Origin: Nocardia exalbida NBRC 100660
GTDB lineage: Bacteria; Actinomycetota; Actinomycetes; Mycobacteriales; Mycobacteriaceae
Direction of reading: 5' to 3'
Assembly: GCF_000308575.1 (NCBI RefSeq)
Contig: NZ_BAFZ01000001.1
Coordinates: 62,001-126,000, forward strand
Length of the DNA stretch: 64,000 nucleotides
The first letter of the stretch is position 1, and each line of letters opens with the position of its first letter. Made by a program: the position numbers and the translations under genes. The notes under the pieces were generated by a model. That model was not told where the DNA came from and did not search any database. It worked only from the letters and a program-made list of their open reading frames with translations. Below, one piece after another: positions 63,094 to 64,000 of the stretch.

Positions 63094-64000
63094 ATGACAC
63101 AGACCATATCGCCGGGTCCGGCGGCGGCAACGACGCCCGCCGCCGCTCCGGCCGCCCCGCCCGCCGCGCTGGGAGCGCGGCGCTCGCTCGCCGTCCTGGC
63201 CGTCATCCTCACCGGCCAGTTCATGGCGGTGCTCGATTCCTCCATCGTCAACGTCGCGATCCCCTCCATCCGGGGTTCGCTGCACACCAGCGGCGCGGCC
63301 CTACAGCTGATCGTCGCCGGCTACGTCATCGCGTACGCCGTCCTGCTGGTCACCGGCGCACGGCTCGGCGACCGGTTCACCCAGCGCCGCACATTCGTCG
63401 CCGGACTGGCGCTGTTCACCCTCGCCTCGCTGGCTTGCGGACTGGCCTGGAACGAGACCTCGCTGATCGTCTTCCGGTTCGCCCAGGGCGTCGGCGCGGC
63501 CGCGATGGTGCCGCAGATCATGACGCTCATCCAGCGCACCTTCACCGGTCATGCCCGCGCGCGGGCGCTGAGCGTCTACTCGGCCATCATCTCCGGCGGC
63601 ATGGTCGCCGGGCAGGTGCTGGGCGGGCTGATCGTCAACGCGGACCTGTTCGGCAGCGGCTGGCGCGGAGTGTTCCTGGTGAACGTGCCGATCGGCGTCG
63701 CGCTGCTGGTCGCGGCGCCGCGCATACTGCCGCCCTCGGCCCGGCGTCTGGAGCGGCGGCTCGACCTGCCCGGGCTGGCCACGCTCACCGCCTCGGTGCT
63801 GTTGCTGGTGTTGCCCCTGGTGCTCGGGCGCGAGCTGGATTGGCCGATGTGGTCGTGGATCGCCTTGATCACCAGTGCGATCGGCTTCGCGCTGTTCGTG
63901 GTGATCGAGCGCATCGTCGCATCCCGTGGCGGCGAACCCCTGTTCGCGCGGGCGGTGCTCACCGCGCCGGGCCTGGTCTCCGCCGCGGTCGCGTTGTTCG
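63094..64000 (+). CDS. DHA2-family MFS efflux transporter, partial
   Basis: The first 302 codons; the gene runs past the window. After a Pro/Ala-rich N-terminus come hydrophobic helices typical of 14-helix DHA2 exporters: LAVILTGQFMAVLDSSIVNVAIPSI (the LDxTIVNVALP motif, in part), GARLGDRFTQRRTF in the loop after helix 2, FRFAQGVGAAAMVP and GPILGGLI-like SGGMVAGQVLGGLIV. Such proteins export drugs or lipids using the proton gradient. It is divergent from CAR with a 225-base gap. Confidence 0.9.
   Translation, partial: MTQTISPGPAAATTPAAAPAAPPAALGARRSLAVLAVILTGQFMAVLDSSIVNVAIPSIRGSLHTSGAALQLIVAGYVIAYAVLLVTGARLGDRFTQRRTFVAGLALFTLASLACGLAWNETSLIVFRFAQGVGAAAMVPQIMTLIQRTFTGHARARALSVYSAIISGGMVAGQVLGGLIVNADLFGSGWRGVFLVNVPIGVALLVAAPRILPPSARRLERRLDLPGLATLTASVLLLVLPLVLGRELDWPMWSWIALITSAIGFALFVVIERIVASRGGEPLFARAVLTAPGLVSAAVALF

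Noticed and set aside
1-64000. tRNA or rRNA genes, CRISPR arrays and complete insertion sequences.
   Set aside because: I looked for cloverleaf arms, regularly spaced direct repeats and transposase motifs with flanking inverted repeats and saw none; a dedicated scan could still find a degraded element.

Overview
The window reads as chromosome of a high-GC, mycolic-acid-type actinobacterium, most likely Nocardia or a close relative. Pointers are the strong G/C bias at third codon positions, two Mce-associated membrane proteins, KstD-like dehydrogenases, an FprB-type ferredoxin/NADP reductase, a carboxylic acid reductase (CAR), a stand-alone LigD-type polymerase and several leaderless GTG/ATG starts. 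Assignments come from reading the sequence and recalled family knowledge; no search was run.

Positions 1-40000 hold a large catabolic island. A minus-strand operon (11669 to beyond 1) encodes two KstD-like flavoproteins, an MhpA-like phenol hydroxylase, an MhpB-like extradiol dioxygenase, an MhpC-like C-C hydrolase, a luciferase-like monooxygenase, an HsdA-like SDR, a cyclase-family hydrolase, an FMN reductase and a RibBA-like protein. This is the logic of ring dehydrogenation to a phenol, hydroxylation to a catechol, meta-cleavage and hydrolysis. An acyl-CoA ligase (11946-13484) follows, then a plus-strand operon (14101-19282): ferredoxin, P450, two amidohydrolases (the first apparently a pseudoenzyme), Rieske ferredoxin and alpha/beta hydrolase. 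Positions 19324-26652 carry a NuoF-like flavoprotein with two ferredoxins, a two-subunit acyl-CoA dehydrogenase, a TetR regulator and FprB. Positions 26695-39361 carry a second CoA ligase, a crotonase, a CaiB-type CoA-transferase, Mce-associated proteins, a TesB-type thioesterase, a DapB-like oxidoreductase, an AhpD-like protein and a second copy of the acyl-CoA dehydrogenase pair; a MarR gene closes the island. The substrate cannot be read from sequence; a ring-bearing acid (terpenoid, steroid-like or alicyclic) is the best inference.

The island is tied together by a recurrent operator that I read at 13 places. Its core is GAGAAT-n3-ATTCTC, and in most places two such 15-bp units lie 6-7 bp apart. 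It precedes nearly every transcription unit, including the TetR and MarR genes, so this looks like one regulon.

Positions 40000-64000 are mostly general-function genes: a secreted peptide, a LigD-type polymerase, a LysE/LysG pair, a degraded stretch with an MFS remnant and a TIG-domain orphan, an ECF41-type sigma factor with its oxidoreductase and a candidate bidirectional promoter, a TIR/membrane protein, a glycerophosphodiesterase, a DJ-1-like protein, a PAS-ANTAR regulator, a DUF35 protein, a NarL-type two-component system, an epimerase/TetR pair, a Tat-exported sulfatase, a CAR gene broken by a one-base insertion in a G5 run, and the start of a DHA2-type MFS exporter.
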